Below, piece after piece: positions 44,701-53,480 of a stretch of 64,000 nt of DNA. Source of the stretch: an uncultured Lachnospiraceae bacterium (GTDB taxonomy: Bacteria; Bacillota; Clostridia; Lachnospirales; Lachnospiraceae). Below the pieces are notes generated by a model that was not told the origin of the DNA, searched no databases, and saw only the letters and a list, made by a program, of their open reading frames with translations. Position 1 is the stretch's first letter. Each line of letters opens with the position of its first letter. Location: assembly GCA_910579865.1 (NCBI GenBank), contig CAJTXA010000006.1, forward strand, positions 96,811-160,810, in the 5' to 3' direction. A program made the translations under genes and the position numbers.

Positions 44701-46308
44701 TATCTCTTCCCGAATTGCATCAATCGGCGGATTTGTCACTTGTGCAAATAATTGTTTAAAATAATTAAATAGAGGCTGATGTTGTTTTGACAATACTGCA
44801 AGTGGACTGTCTACTCCCATAGCTGAAACAGCTTCTGTTCCATGTAAAGCCATTGGCAAAATCATTGTCCGATACTGTTCATAGGTATACCCAAATGCTC
44901 GTTGCAGTTTTGCTCGTTCCTCTTTACTGTACTCCTGTACTCGCTTATTTGGAATCTTTAATTCCTTTAATTTTACTAAATTATTGTCTAACCACTCTCC
45001 ATAAGGCTGCCTAGAAGCATACCTCTCCTTTAACTCCTCGTCACTCATTACTTTTCCTAAAACAGTATCCACTAAAAGCATTTTTCCAGGACGAAGCCGA
45101 TCCTTTTTAACAATTCGGCTTTGATCCACTTCTAAGGCTCCAACCTCAGAAGAAAGAATCATATAATTATCATCTGTAATATAATATCTAGAAGGACGAA
45201 GACCATTTCGATCCAGTACAGCCCCCATTTGATCACCATCTGTAAATAAAATAGAAGCTGGCCCATCCCATGGTTCCATCATGGTAGCATAATATTGATA
45301 AAAGTCTTTCTTTTTTTGGGGCATCGCCTTATTATTACTCCATGGCTCTGGAATTGTAATCATTACTGCCAATGGAAGTTCCATTCCACTCATCACCATA
45401 AATTCGAGTGTATTATCTAGCATAGCAGAATCTGAGCCTTCTGCATTAATAATTGGAAGAATCTTTGTCATTTCATCCTTTAAAAAAGGACTATCCATAT
45501 TTTCCTCTCGTCCAAGCATCCTATCTGCATTTCCACGAATTGTATTAATTTCTCCATTATGCACAATAAACCGATAAGGATGTGCTCTCTGCCAACTAGG
45601 ATTTGTATTTGTACTAAACCGAGAATGAACCATAGCAATTGCAGACTCATAATCTAATGACTGCAAATCTGAAAAAAACTCGCGCAGCTCTTTTACTAAA
45701 AACATGCCTTTATAAACAATGGTTCTACTAGAAAGAGAAACCACATAAGCATTTTCATTACTTTGTTCAAAAACCCGCCGAACCACATAAAGTTTTCGAT
45801 CAAAAGCCAATCCCTTTTCTACTTCTTTTGGCTTCTTTACAAAACCCTGCATAATAAAAGGCATACAATCTACTGCTTTTTTTCCAAGAATAGAAGCATA
45901 AATTGGTACCTCTCTCCATCCTAAAAACTCCAGTCCTTCTTTTTGAACAATAATTTCAAACATCTTTTTTGCCTGATTCCTAGCCAACTCATCTTGAGAG
46001 AAAAAGAACATTCCAATCCCATACTCTCTTTCATTCCCAATTTCAACTCCCTGTGCTTTCATTACTTTAGAAAAAAAACGATGAGAAATCTGAAGCATAA
46101 TCCCCACTCCATCCCCAGTCTTTCCTTCTGCATCTTTCCCAGCACGATGTTCCAAATTTTCCACAATCTTTAAAGCATGTTCCACTGTCTGATGAGTTTT
46201 TATTCCCTTAATATTTACAACAGCTCCAATTCCACAATTATCATGTTCAAATCGAGGATCATACAATCCCTGTGCCTGAAATTTTTCTACTTTACTATTT
46301 TGGCTCAT
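41755..46308 (-). CDS. gltB: glutamate synthase large subunit
   Basis: About 1517 residues, four domains in order: class II glutamine amidotransferase with N-terminal nucleophile C25 after propeptide removal (HDNCGIGAV), central domain, FMN-binding synthase barrel (SGYDGGTGAAP), and the GXGXG beta-helix (GGRVVVLGLTGKNFAAGMSGG). The 3Fe-4S cysteines are in CVMMRVCNLDTCPVG. I take ATG 46308, since ATG 46317 touches the AAAGGG site with no spacing. Promoter at 46412-46440. Operon gltB-gltD. Confidence 0.97.
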   Translation of the reverse strand: MSQNSKVEKFQAQGLYDPRFEHDNCGIGAVVNIKGIKTHQTVEHALKIVENLEHRAGKDAEGKTGDGVGIMLQISHRFFSKVMKAQGVEIGNEREYGIGMFFFSQDELARNQAKKMFEIIVQKEGLEFLGWREVPIYASILGKKAVDCMPFIMQGFVKKPKEVEKGLAFDRKLYVVRRVFEQSNENAYVVSLSSRTIVYKGMFLVKELREFFSDLQSLDYESAIAMVHSRFSTNTNPSWQRAHPYRFIVHNGEINTIRGNADRMLGREENMDSPFLKDEMTKILPIINAEGSDSAMLDNTLEFMVMSGMELPLAVMITIPEPWSNNKAMPQKKKDFYQYYATMMEPWDGPASILFTDGDQMGAVLDRNGLRPSRYYITDDNYMILSSEVGALEVDQSRIVKKDRLRPGKMLLVDTVLGKVMSDEELKERYASRQPYGEWLDNNLVKLKELKIPNKRVQEYSKEERAKLQRAFGYTYEQYRTMILPMALHGTEAVSAMGVDSPLAVLSKQHQPLFNYFKQLFAQVTNPPIDAIREEIVTSTSVYIGQEGNLLEEKAENCKILKVENPILTNTDLMKIKNMKVEGFKVEEIPIVYYKNTSLERAIDHVYLEVDRAHRDGVNIMILSDRGVDENHVPIPSLLAVSAVHQYLVRTKKRTSIAIILESGEPREVHHFATLLGYGACAINPYLAQESIQYLIETQMLDKDYYAAVNDYNSAVLHGIVKIASKMGISTIQSYQGSQIFEAIGISSDVIQKYFTGTVSRIEGIGLKEIAADVDALHSAAFDPLGLHVDTTLESVGSHKLRANKEEHLYNPLTIHLLQQATQTGNYEIFKQYTQALTEEMKAGTLRSLLCFRYPSKGVPIEEVESVDSIVKRFKTGAMSYGSISQEAHETLAIAMNRLQGKSNSGEGGESLERLEGNTAENNRCSAIKQVASGRFGVTSRYLVSAEEIQIKMAQGAKPGEGGQLPAKKVYPWVAKTRHSTPGVGLISPPPHHDIYSIEDLAQLIYDCKNANTHARISVKLVSEAGVGTVAAGVAKAGAQVILVSGYDGGTGAAPRNSIYNAGLPWELGLAETHQTLILNGLRDKVILETDGKLMTGRDVLIAAMLGAEEFGFATAPLVTMGCVMMRVCNLDTCPVGIATQNPELRKRFRGKPEYVINFMRFIAQELREYMAKLGIRTIDELVGRSDLLEVNQLDKRRGAHLIDLSRVIKNPFAKEKIAPYQKKNVFHFELEKTLDERVLLKKMKSALESGQKRSMELDVSNVDRAFGTIFGSEITRRFKDTLSEDTFTVKCKGSGGQSFGAFIPKGLTLELVGDSNDYFGKGLSGGKLVVYPPTGVKFKAEENIIIGNVALYGATSGKAFINGVAGERFCVRNSGVTAVVEGVGDHGCEYMTGGRVVVLGLTGKNFAAGMSGGIAYVLDEQKDFYTRLNKEMVSLETLTSKYDVLELKEMIEEHVAYTNSEKGKEILTHFGEYLPKFKKVLPHDYKRMMNTIVQMEEKGLSSEQAQIEAFYANTRE

Positions 46309-46317
46309 CAACCTCAT

Positions 46318-46797
46318 CCCTTTCTTCTAATTTCTACTAACAACCCAAAAATCCAATTACTTTTTATAGCTAATGTTCATTTATTATTTGCTAAATTAAA
46401 ACGCTAAACTAATCATACACTATTTTTTCTATCCTGTAAACTACTTTTTTATTCATTATTGTCAGATAATATGATAATTTAGATAATTTCTAAGATATAG
46501 AACGTAAAATTAATAAAAATATACCATATTTTATCTTATATATAAATATTTTATTACCATTTTTCTTATTTTCTTTTTTTAATAATAATAAATTTCTTTT
46601 CTTATTTTTGAATATTTTAAAATTGTGTCTAAATTGTTTCTTATTTAAAGGACTATTTTTGCAATTTTTATTTTTTTATCTTGCATTTTATTTCATTCTT
46701 CTACTATTTTTACAACGTTTTTGCTCAATAAAAAAGCTTGTTAGAGTTCTTTTCCTCTAACAAGCACAAAAAAATTCTAAAAATAAACATAAAAATA
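46318..46797 (-). promoter_or_regulatory. gltB promoter and long AT-rich leader region
   Basis: Minus strand TTTACA (46435-46440), 17 bases, TATGAT (46412-46417), giving a leader near 100 bases. The segment 46450-46735 is extremely AT-rich with no gene seen, and the right end holds the rpoD terminator. Confidence 0.7.
46736..46765 (-). terminator. rpoD terminator
   Basis: GCTTGTTAGAG (46736-46746) pairs with CTCTAACAAGC (46755-46765), loop 8, followed on the minus strand by TTTTTTATT. It starts 33 bases past the rpoD stop. Confidence 0.92.
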
Positions 46798-47928
46798 CTA
46801 AGAAAGAAAATCTTTAATCTTCTTACTCCGAACCGGATTTCGCAGCTTTCGCAAAGCCTTAGCCTCAATCTGCCGTATTCGCTCACGAGTCACATTAAAC
46901 TCCTTCCCAACCTCCTCCAATGTCCGTGGATGCCCATCCAAAAGTCCAAATCGTAGCACAATTACCTGTTTCTCTCGTTCTTTCAAATCTTGTAAAAGCG
47001 TATCAATATGCTCTCGGAGCATTACAGATTCAATATTTCCTTCTGGAGTAACCGCATTATTATCTGCTACAAAATCTCCAAGATTTGAATCATCTTCTTC
47101 TCCAATTGGAGTTTCCAAAGAAGCTGGCTCCCGTGCAATCTGCATAATCTCAATTACCTTTTCTTCTGACATACCAAGTGCCTCTGCCAATTCTGTAGTA
47201 GTAGGCTCATATCCAAGCTCCAACGTCAATTTTCTCTGCATCTTAGACATCTTATTAATTGTTTCTACCATATGCACAGGCACACGAATTGTTCGTGCCT
47301 GATCTGCAAGTGCCCGTGTGACTGATTGTCGAATCCACCAAGTCGCATAGGTGCTTAATTTATATCCTTTTTCATAGTCAAATTTTTCTACTCCTTTAAT
47401 CAATCCAAGATTTCCTTCCTGCACCAAGTCCAAAAAACTCATTCCTCGTCCAGTATACCGCTTCGCAATACTAACTACTAACCGAAGATTCGATTCAATT
47501 AGCCGTTCCTTTGCATAAACATCTCCTGCTGCCTTTCTTTTTGCTAATTCGGTTTCCTCATCTGGAGTTAAAAGTGGAACGGTTCCTATCTCCTTTAAAT
47601 ACATCCGTACAGGATCTTCTGTTCCAATCCCTTCTAACAAATCAATTGCATCTAAATCAATTTCTTCTTCATCCTCTGGACGAAATCCATCATCGTCCTT
47701 ATCCAAAAGCAAATCATCATCTATCAGTGCATCTACATCCAACATTCGAAGAACATCAATCCGATGTTCTTCTAAATACTGATAAATATATTCCAATTGT
47801 TCTAATGACAAATTGTCATTTTTAAAGAAATCATTAATTTCCTCTACATCCAAAACACTTTTTTTGCTCTTTCCAAGCTCTACTAGCTTATTCAGATTTT
47901 CTAAAAATGCAGTTCTCTCGTCTCCCAC
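46798..47928 (-). CDS. rpoD: RNA polymerase primary sigma factor
   Basis: 376 residues, the short Firmicutes form (SigA). Acidic N-terminal region 1.1, region 1.2 (DPVRMYLKEIG), region 2 with YATWWIRQ for -10 melting, region 3, and region 4 HTH (TLEEVGKEFNVTRERIRQIE). Start is GTG 47928 with AAGGA 9 bases upstream; no ATG fits. Unlike the common dnaG-rpoD arrangement, no primase gene precedes it, so it has its own promoter at 48057-48085. Confidence 0.97.
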   Translation of the reverse strand: MGDERTAFLENLNKLVELGKSKKSVLDVEEINDFFKNDNLSLEQLEYIYQYLEEHRIDVLRMLDVDALIDDDLLLDKDDDGFRPEDEEEIDLDAIDLLEGIGTEDPVRMYLKEIGTVPLLTPDEETELAKRKAAGDVYAKERLIESNLRLVVSIAKRYTGRGMSFLDLVQEGNLGLIKGVEKFDYEKGYKLSTYATWWIRQSVTRALADQARTIRVPVHMVETINKMSKMQRKLTLELGYEPTTTELAEALGMSEEKVIEIMQIAREPASLETPIGEEDDSNLGDFVADNNAVTPEGNIESVMLREHIDTLLQDLKEREKQVIVLRFGLLDGHPRTLEEVGKEFNVTRERIRQIEAKALRKLRNPVRSKKIKDFLS

Positions 47929-48008
47929 GTAGCATAATCCTTTCCATATTGTATTACAGAAACTTTATGGTTGCACATTTTCTCTGCAGTTCCTATTTCT
48001 TTTGATCC

Positions 48009-48085
48009 TGTGCTCCTTCATTAGAGCACACCTCACGCATTATAATCATCTGCTACAGTATACTCTATTTTTCGACATTCTGCAA
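48009..48085 (-). promoter_or_regulatory. rpoD promoter and leader hairpin
   Basis: Minus strand TTGCAG (48080-48085), 17 bases, TATACT (48057-48062). In the 120-base leader TGTGCTC (48009-48015) and GAGCACA (48024-48030) form a 7-base stem with no T run, so it is not a terminator. Confidence 0.75.
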
Positions 48086-48158
48086 GACATATATTTATCT
48101 TTTTTATGTACTTTTGTTACTGTTTGTTACACTGTATTGTTTCAAAAATCAGTAACCT

Positions 48159-49055
48159 TTACATATTCTCTTTTGGTACAATAATATTTAACACTCGATA
48201 TTGGTTTTTTACTTCGATTTCTCCTGGATTTCCACCATATTCTCCATCTAATACCCAAGGAACAGATTGTGGAGAATGGATATAAAGTTGTGCTGTTTTA
48301 AAAGTAAGCAACCGTTCAGAACTGGCATCCTCCATCAAAAGTGCATTTAAAATCTCCTGTAAATCTAATGGGCTCTTTGGATTCCGAATCAAAGTCACTT
48401 CAAACATTCCATCATCCATTTCTACCGATTTTCCAACAATCTTTTTAAATCCACCAACAGATGTAGAATTTGTTATCATTCCATAGATAAAATCTCCTTC
48501 TACTACTATTCCATCATACTCTACTCTCATAGGGGCAGATTTAATTGCAGTAATTTGTTTTATCCCTTCAATTAAATATGCTGGATGTCCTAATACATTT
48601 TTCATCTGTTGTGGTGTTGCATAGGGAACTTCTGTAAACGCACCAAATGCCGCTACATAATTAAAATAGCGCTCATTAAAAGACCCAATATCACAAAAAA
48701 ACGATTCTCCGCATACAGCAATCTGCGCTGCTTTTTCCATTTTTTTTGGAATTTTCAGACTAGAAGCAAAATCATTTGTTGATCCTGACGGAATATAACC
48801 AAGTGGAATCTGCAGTTCTGCCTCCATTAGACCTGAAACGGTTTCATTTAATGTTCCGTCTCCTCCGCTACAGACAATTCTGTCAAACTGTTCTCCAATT
48901 TCCATTACAATATTTTTGGCATCTAATGGCTCCTGTGTAATATGAAGCTGCACTTGATAACCATTCCTCTGGAAGATATTTACTATTTCTAGAAGCTGAT
49001 TTTTAATTTGCCCTTTTCCCGATCTGGGATTTAGAATAAAAAGTAATTTTTTCAT
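48159..49055 (-). CDS. lipid/diacylglycerol kinase family protein (YegS/DagK-like)
   Basis: 298 residues. DAGK catalytic domain: NPRSGKGQ near 10, the GGDGTLNE nucleotide loop near 75, PSGSTNDFA near 100, and a C-terminal beta-sandwich (WVLDGEYGG). It phosphorylates diacylglycerol or a related lipid at the inner membrane face. ATG 49055 with GGGGAG 7 bases upstream is preferred to the frame start at 49079. Encoded alone. Confidence 0.9.
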   Translation of the reverse strand: MKKLLFILNPRSGKGQIKNQLLEIVNIFQRNGYQVQLHITQEPLDAKNIVMEIGEQFDRIVCSGGDGTLNETVSGLMEAELQIPLGYIPSGSTNDFASSLKIPKKMEKAAQIAVCGESFFCDIGSFNERYFNYVAAFGAFTEVPYATPQQMKNVLGHPAYLIEGIKQITAIKSAPMRVEYDGIVVEGDFIYGMITNSTSVGGFKKIVGKSVEMDDGMFEVTLIRNPKSPLDLQEILNALLMEDASSERLLTFKTAQLYIHSPQSVPWVLDGEYGGNPGEIEVKNQYRVLNIIVPKENM

Positions 49056-49244
49056 CTTATCACTCCCCAACTCCCCCATTTCTAAATCTAATCATAGTGT
49101 TGCCTCTTTTTATGTATATTATAATTGTAATATTCTCATAATCAGAAGTCAATATACCAATTTCTGCTGAAATTAATTTTTCACTTTTAAATAGTATTTT
49201 TTCCTATATTTAAACTTCTAAACCTTCTAATTTTGACATAAAAA

Positions 49245-49292
49245 TCCCCCTTAAATAGAATTTTATTATTTACCTTGTCTACTTAAGGGGGA
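49245..49292 (-). terminator. rhaB terminator with long loop
   Basis: TCCCCCTTAA (49245-49254) pairs with TTAAGGGGGA (49283-49292), loop 28 bases. On the minus strand TTTTTATG follows. It lies 28 bases after the rhaB stop. Confidence 0.75.
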
Positions 49293-49319
49293 ATCTATCA
49301 CTTTACATAAGTTTTTTCT

Positions 49320-50732
49320 TTACTTTTCTATTTTTTGTATAGAAAAAGACCTTCCAACACATCTTCTTGCCTCTTTTAAAGAAGAAAACTCTTTATTTCG
49401 AAGCATTTGTGCCATTAAATTTCCAATTGCAGTTCCCTCTACAGGCCCAGCAAAAACTTCTTTCTTTGTAGCTTCCATTGTAAGTCGATTTAAATAGGGA
49501 TCTTGACATCCTCCACCAACAATATATAATTTAGAAAATGTCTTTTTTGTAATTCTCTCAATCTCTTGTACCGTCTCTTTATAACTTTTCGCAAGACTGT
49601 GATAAATGCAAGCTAAAATCTGCCCTTTTGTTTTAGGAACTGTTTGTTCACTTTTTTGGCAATACTTTTGAATTGCTTTTTCCATACTTACAGGTGCTAA
49701 GAAACTGGCATTATTCACATCCACAATAGAAGTAAATCCATCTGCTTCCTTCGCCATAGCAATTAAATCAGGAAATCCATATTGTTTTCCCTGTTCATTC
49801 CATTCCCGCCGGATGCTTTGAATCATCCAAAGACCCATAATATTCTTTAAATATCGAAACCGATAATCATATCCACCTTCATTTGTAAAATTATAGGCTT
49901 TACTTTCTAATGAACAATCTGCTTCCATTCTCTCTATTCCCATCAGTGACCAAGTACCAGAACTTAAATAGATAAAATCCTCTTCATCTGCTGGAACAGC
50001 AAGAACAGCCGATCCAGTATCATGTGTAGCAGGAAGCACCACTTCCAAATTATAGCCCACTTCTTTTTCAATTTCCTTTTGCAAAAATCCCACACTGGTC
50101 TTTGGAAGGCAAATCTCTCCAAATATCTCCTGCCGATAGCCAAGACGTGCAAGAATTTCTTTATCCCAATCTTTTGTTATCGCATTGACAAGCTGTCCTG
50201 TTGTCGCATTTGTATACTCATTTTTCTTTACACCAGTTAATAAAAAATTGAAATATTCTGGTATCATCAAAAAACTTTGTGCCTGTTCTAAATATTCTGG
50301 ATGTTCCTTTTTTATTGCATATAATTGATAAATCGAATTAAAGAGTTGCTTTTGAATTCCGGTTCTAGTATAAAGTTCCTCCTCTGTAATCAACTGATAT
50401 ACCTCTGTATCTATTCCGTTTGTTCGGTTATCACGATAAGCTATGGTGTCTCCAAGTATCTGATCTTGTTGATCCAAAAGGACAAAATCCACTCCCCAAG
50501 TATCAATTCCCATACTAGTTGGAATTTTGCCATTTTCTTTACAAACTTTCATTCCATTTATAATCTCTTGAAATAAATGGTTCAATTCCCAGCATAAATG
50601 CCCATTTTTTGTTACCAATTTATTCTCAAAACGATATATTTCTTCCAATACTATTTTTTCTTCTTCTATATGTCCTAAGATATGTCTTCCACTAGAAGCA
50701 CCTATATCAACTGCTAAATAATAGTTTATCAT
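49320..50732 (-). CDS. rhaB: rhamnulokinase
   Basis: 470 residues, FGGY sugar kinase. N-terminal phosphate loop AVDIGASSGRHI, substrate region MGIDTWGVDFVLLD, ATHDTGSAVLAVP (catalytic Asp), and C-terminal ATP site GGGCQDPYLN. Phosphorylates L-rhamnulose at C1. Follows rhaA by 73 bases with a hairpin between. Aldolase (rhaD), transporter and regulator genes are not in the window. Confidence 0.95.
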   Translation of the reverse strand: MINYYLAVDIGASSGRHILGHIEEEKIVLEEIYRFENKLVTKNGHLCWELNHLFQEIINGMKVCKENGKIPTSMGIDTWGVDFVLLDQQDQILGDTIAYRDNRTNGIDTEVYQLITEEELYTRTGIQKQLFNSIYQLYAIKKEHPEYLEQAQSFLMIPEYFNFLLTGVKKNEYTNATTGQLVNAITKDWDKEILARLGYRQEIFGEICLPKTSVGFLQKEIEKEVGYNLEVVLPATHDTGSAVLAVPADEEDFIYLSSGTWSLMGIERMEADCSLESKAYNFTNEGGYDYRFRYLKNIMGLWMIQSIRREWNEQGKQYGFPDLIAMAKEADGFTSIVDVNNASFLAPVSMEKAIQKYCQKSEQTVPKTKGQILACIYHSLAKSYKETVQEIERITKKTFSKLYIVGGGCQDPYLNRLTMEATKKEVFAGPVEGTAIGNLMAQMLRNKEFSSLKEARRCVGRSFSIQKIEK

Positions 50733-50757
50733 AGCTGAAACTCCTTTCTATTAAACC

Positions 50758-50793
50758 AAAAAGACACAGGCACTAAAAATATACGCCTGCGCC
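50758..50793 (-). terminator. hairpin between rhaA and rhaB
   Basis: 50763-50771 pairs with 50785-50793: nine bases, two of them G-U pairs only possible in the minus-strand RNA, followed by TTTTT. It is followed directly by rhaB, so partial termination could lower kinase relative to isomerase. Confidence 0.65.
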
Positions 50794-50805
50794 TTTTGTT
50801 CTTTT

Positions 50806-52071
50806 TTACTTTCGATCTGCTAGTATTTTTGCTTCATATTTTTTCACTGCATCTAACCACTCTAATCCTACTCCTTTGTTCTGCTGAGAACAATAATAAT
50901 CCCATACAAGAGTAAACGGAGCTGCTTTAAACTCTTCTTTATAAGCCAAACGAGCACTGACATCCTTTGCTGCTTCTAATTCCTTCATCTTTTCAACTGG
51001 CTGTAATAATGCTGCAAGAATTGCTTTTCTTGTATTACGAAGACCTGTTACCCATGCTACAACTCGATTGATTGAACCATCAAAAAAGTCTGTTGCAATA
51101 TAAGTATCCTCTAATTTATTTAGCCGAACTAATTCTTCCATAATTGCTCTAGTTTCATCATCAAAACTTACCACATGATCGGAATCCCAACGAACAGGAC
51201 GGGATACATGAAGCAGTACATGATCAGAAAATGTATAAATCGAAGCTAATTTTGCTGAAACCATCTCTGTTGGATGGTAATGTCCTGTATCCAATGTCAT
51301 AATAATATGATCTTGATTTGCCTTCATCACATATCCCATGCAAAATTCATGAGAACCAACGGTATAGCTTTCTAATCCAATTCCAAATACTTTTGATTCA
51401 ATTCCATCTATTACACCAGTTACGTCCTTAGTTGCTTCAAAAATCTGATCATAACTATCCTTTAATCGCTGGCGAGGTCCTATTGTATCAATTGGAATTT
51501 CTTTATCTCCATCTGGTGTCCAATGATTAATTACACATGGCTTTTTTGTCTTTTCATAAAAATACTGTCCAATTTGACGGCAGCGGATTCCATGCTCAAT
51601 CCAAAATTTTCTAATCTCTTCTTCTGCACAAGATAATGTTCCATTTTCACTTTTTGGATGAGAAAAATATGTTGGATTAAAGTCTAAACCAAGTCCCTTT
51701 TCTACTGCCCAATTTACCCACTTTTCAAAATGCTTTGGCTCAATTGCATTGCGATCCACAAAAGTATCTGCTTCCTGATAACTAGCATGAAGATTCAATT
51801 TTAATTCGCCTGGAATATATTGCATTGCTTCTTCGATATCTGCTCTTAATTCCTCTGCATTTCTTGCCTTCCCTGGATAATTTCCAGTAGACTGGATTCC
51901 TCCTGTTAAAGAAGCATCTTCTTTTTGTTCGCATCCAGCAACATCATCTCCCTGCCAACAATGCATAGAAATCGGAATCCTGTTTGCAAATTCTATTGCT
52001 TGATCGACGTCTATACCATATTGTGCGTAAAATTCTTTCGCTACTTCATAACCTTTTTTTAAATCATACAT
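50806..52071 (-). CDS. rhaA: L-rhamnose isomerase
   Basis: 421 residues, full family length. Converts L-rhamnose to L-rhamnulose with two metal ions. Metal and substrate residues lie in NLHASYQEAD, LDFNPTYFSHP, NHWTPDGDKEIP, LDTGHYHPTE and HVSRPVRWDSDHVV. GAAAGGGG precedes the ATG. Head of the rhaA-rhaB pair. Confidence 0.97.
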   Translation of the reverse strand: MYDLKKGYEVAKEFYAQYGIDVDQAIEFANRIPISMHCWQGDDVAGCEQKEDASLTGGIQSTGNYPGKARNAEELRADIEEAMQYIPGELKLNLHASYQEADTFVDRNAIEPKHFEKWVNWAVEKGLGLDFNPTYFSHPKSENGTLSCAEEEIRKFWIEHGIRCRQIGQYFYEKTKKPCVINHWTPDGDKEIPIDTIGPRQRLKDSYDQIFEATKDVTGVIDGIESKVFGIGLESYTVGSHEFCMGYVMKANQDHIIMTLDTGHYHPTEMVSAKLASIYTFSDHVLLHVSRPVRWDSDHVVSFDDETRAIMEELVRLNKLEDTYIATDFFDGSINRVVAWVTGLRNTRKAILAALLQPVEKMKELEAAKDVSARLAYKEEFKAAPFTLVWDYYCSQQNKGVGLEWLDAVKKYEAKILADRK

Positions 52072-52126
52072 TTGTTTTTCCCCTTTCTTTTTTATCCATC
52101 TGCTATTTTATAAATTTTTTATTTTT

Positions 52127-52852
52127 CTATTTTTTATTATAGTAATTTTTTTCCTCTTTTACAAGGACGCTATTATCTTTTTTTGCGTCTTTATTTGCAA
52201 TTTCATTTTTTCTTTCCTGTTCTACTATAATCTCATCAGTAGAAGCTGGTGTAAAAGAATAAAGTGAGGCATGATTCGTAAGAGCCTTAATAATTTCCCA
52301 TCCCTTCTTACTGTTAATTGCATTTTGGCGTAAAGGTACAAATCCCAAATCAAGATAAACCTTGCAGGCAAGCCATGTTGTAGTCTGTGTTGGAATTTTT
52401 GCATGTGTATAGCCAAGTTTACGCATAATATCTAATACATATAAAATAAGTGGTTTTGATAAGCCTTTTCTTTGATATTCTTTTCGAACAGCAACCCAAT
52501 GTAACCAGCCAGCACCCGATTTATCCCGATTTGTTATATCATAGTAGGCAGTTGCCGTTGCAACTTTCTCTCCATCACTATTTTCAATAAAAACCATTCG
52601 ATTAAAAAGCATCTTTTCATGATTTTCATAATATCTCTTCCACGCTTCTAGTCCTTGTGTATAATCAACAAATTCTTTTGCAGACTTTTCAATATCAATC
52701 CAGATATCACGATCACCTTGTTTATAAAAAACAAATTTATAACCTTTTGGAAGTGGAACATATGGCAGTTCGTTTAAATCACGTTCAAGTAACAATTCAT
52801 AATGCTTAATGCGATTATCATGATTATCAAATTGTATCTCTATTTCATTCAT
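52127..52852 (-). CDS. GNAT-like acetyltransferase
   Basis: 241 residues. The acetyl-CoA loop is RKEYQRKGLSKPLILYVL at about 123-140, preceded by WLHWVAVR. The N-terminal half (KGYKFVFYKQGD, DIEKSAKEFVDY) fits GNAT proteins of the type clustered with sugar operons. The tail after 215 is charged and probably disordered (EQERKNEIANKDAKKD). Upstream of rhaA by 55 bases, so possibly co-transcribed. Substrate unknown. Confidence 0.75.
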   Translation of the reverse strand: MNEIEIQFDNHDNRIKHYELLLERDLNELPYVPLPKGYKFVFYKQGDRDIWIDIEKSAKEFVDYTQGLEAWKRYYENHEKMLFNRMVFIENSDGEKVATATAYYDITNRDKSGAGWLHWVAVRKEYQRKGLSKPLILYVLDIMRKLGYTHAKIPTQTTTWLACKVYLDLGFVPLRQNAINSKKGWEIIKALTNHASLYSFTPASTDEIIVEQERKNEIANKDAKKDNSVLVKEEKNYYNKK

Positions 52853-52948
52853 TATTAAAATCTCCTTATTCTGTTTCTTCTTACTCTTGATTGCCTTTTT
52901 TTGTATTTTTTAAAACCAAATTAAATCTCTTTACAAACATTACAAATA

Positions 52949-52995
52949 AAAGATCCAACAATTACAGTACAAAACCTGCCTATTATCGGATCTTT
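52949..52995 (-). terminator. terminator after yqeY
   Basis: AAAGATCC (52949-52956) pairs with GGATCTTT (52988-52995), loop 31, followed on the minus strand by TATTTGT. Modest strength. Confidence 0.6.
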
Positions 52996-53001
52996 CTTTA
53001 T

Positions 53002-53448
53002 TTATACCAACATACTAGCTAATACTTCATTTACCAGTTTTCCATCTGCCTTTCCTTTTACCCTAGGCATCAGCAGCTTCATAATCTTCCCCTTATCTTG
53101 AACTGTTGGCTGTGTTATTTCCAGCTCATCAAGCACTTCTTTTATAACCACTTTTATCTCTGCTTCTTCCATCATCTTAGGAGCAAATTCTTCAAATACA
53201 GCAATTCGCAATTTGCACTCTTCTATAATATCAGTTCGATTGGCTGGAGTTAATTCCAGTGTTTCTTTTACAGATTTAATCTCTTTTAATACAACTGCAT
53301 CCTCTTCTTCTGCTGTCAAATCCTCTCTTTTATCAATCGCCTTATTCTTCAATGCTGTCAAAAGAGCAGACAATGCATCTTTTCTCTCCTTTTTTCGGTC
53401 TTTCATTGCTTGCATCATCTGTGCTCTAACTTCATCAATTCTAGACAT
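53002..53448 (-). CDS. YqeY/GatB-like domain protein
   Basis: 148 residues. N-terminal helices (RIDEVRAQMMQAMKDRKKER) and the C-terminal GatB-tail-like domain ending VKGKADGKLVNEVLASML. The family resembles the tRNA-binding tail of the GatB amidotransferase subunit, but stand-alone members have no proven function. In a close run galE-yqeY (33 bases), likely co-transcribed. Confidence 0.9.
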   Translation of the reverse strand: MSRIDEVRAQMMQAMKDRKKERKDALSALLTALKNKAIDKREDLTAEEEDAVVLKEIKSVKETLELTPANRTDIIEECKLRIAVFEEFAPKMMEEAEIKVVIKEVLDELEITQPTVQDKGKIMKLLMPRVKGKADGKLVNEVLASMLV

Positions 53449-53480
53449 CTTAATCCACTTCCTTTTTAATCTTTCTTTTT

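Noticed and set aside
48009..48030. Hairpin in the rpoD leader as a riboswitch
   Set aside because: Only a 7-base stem without further conserved structure; not enough to claim regulation.
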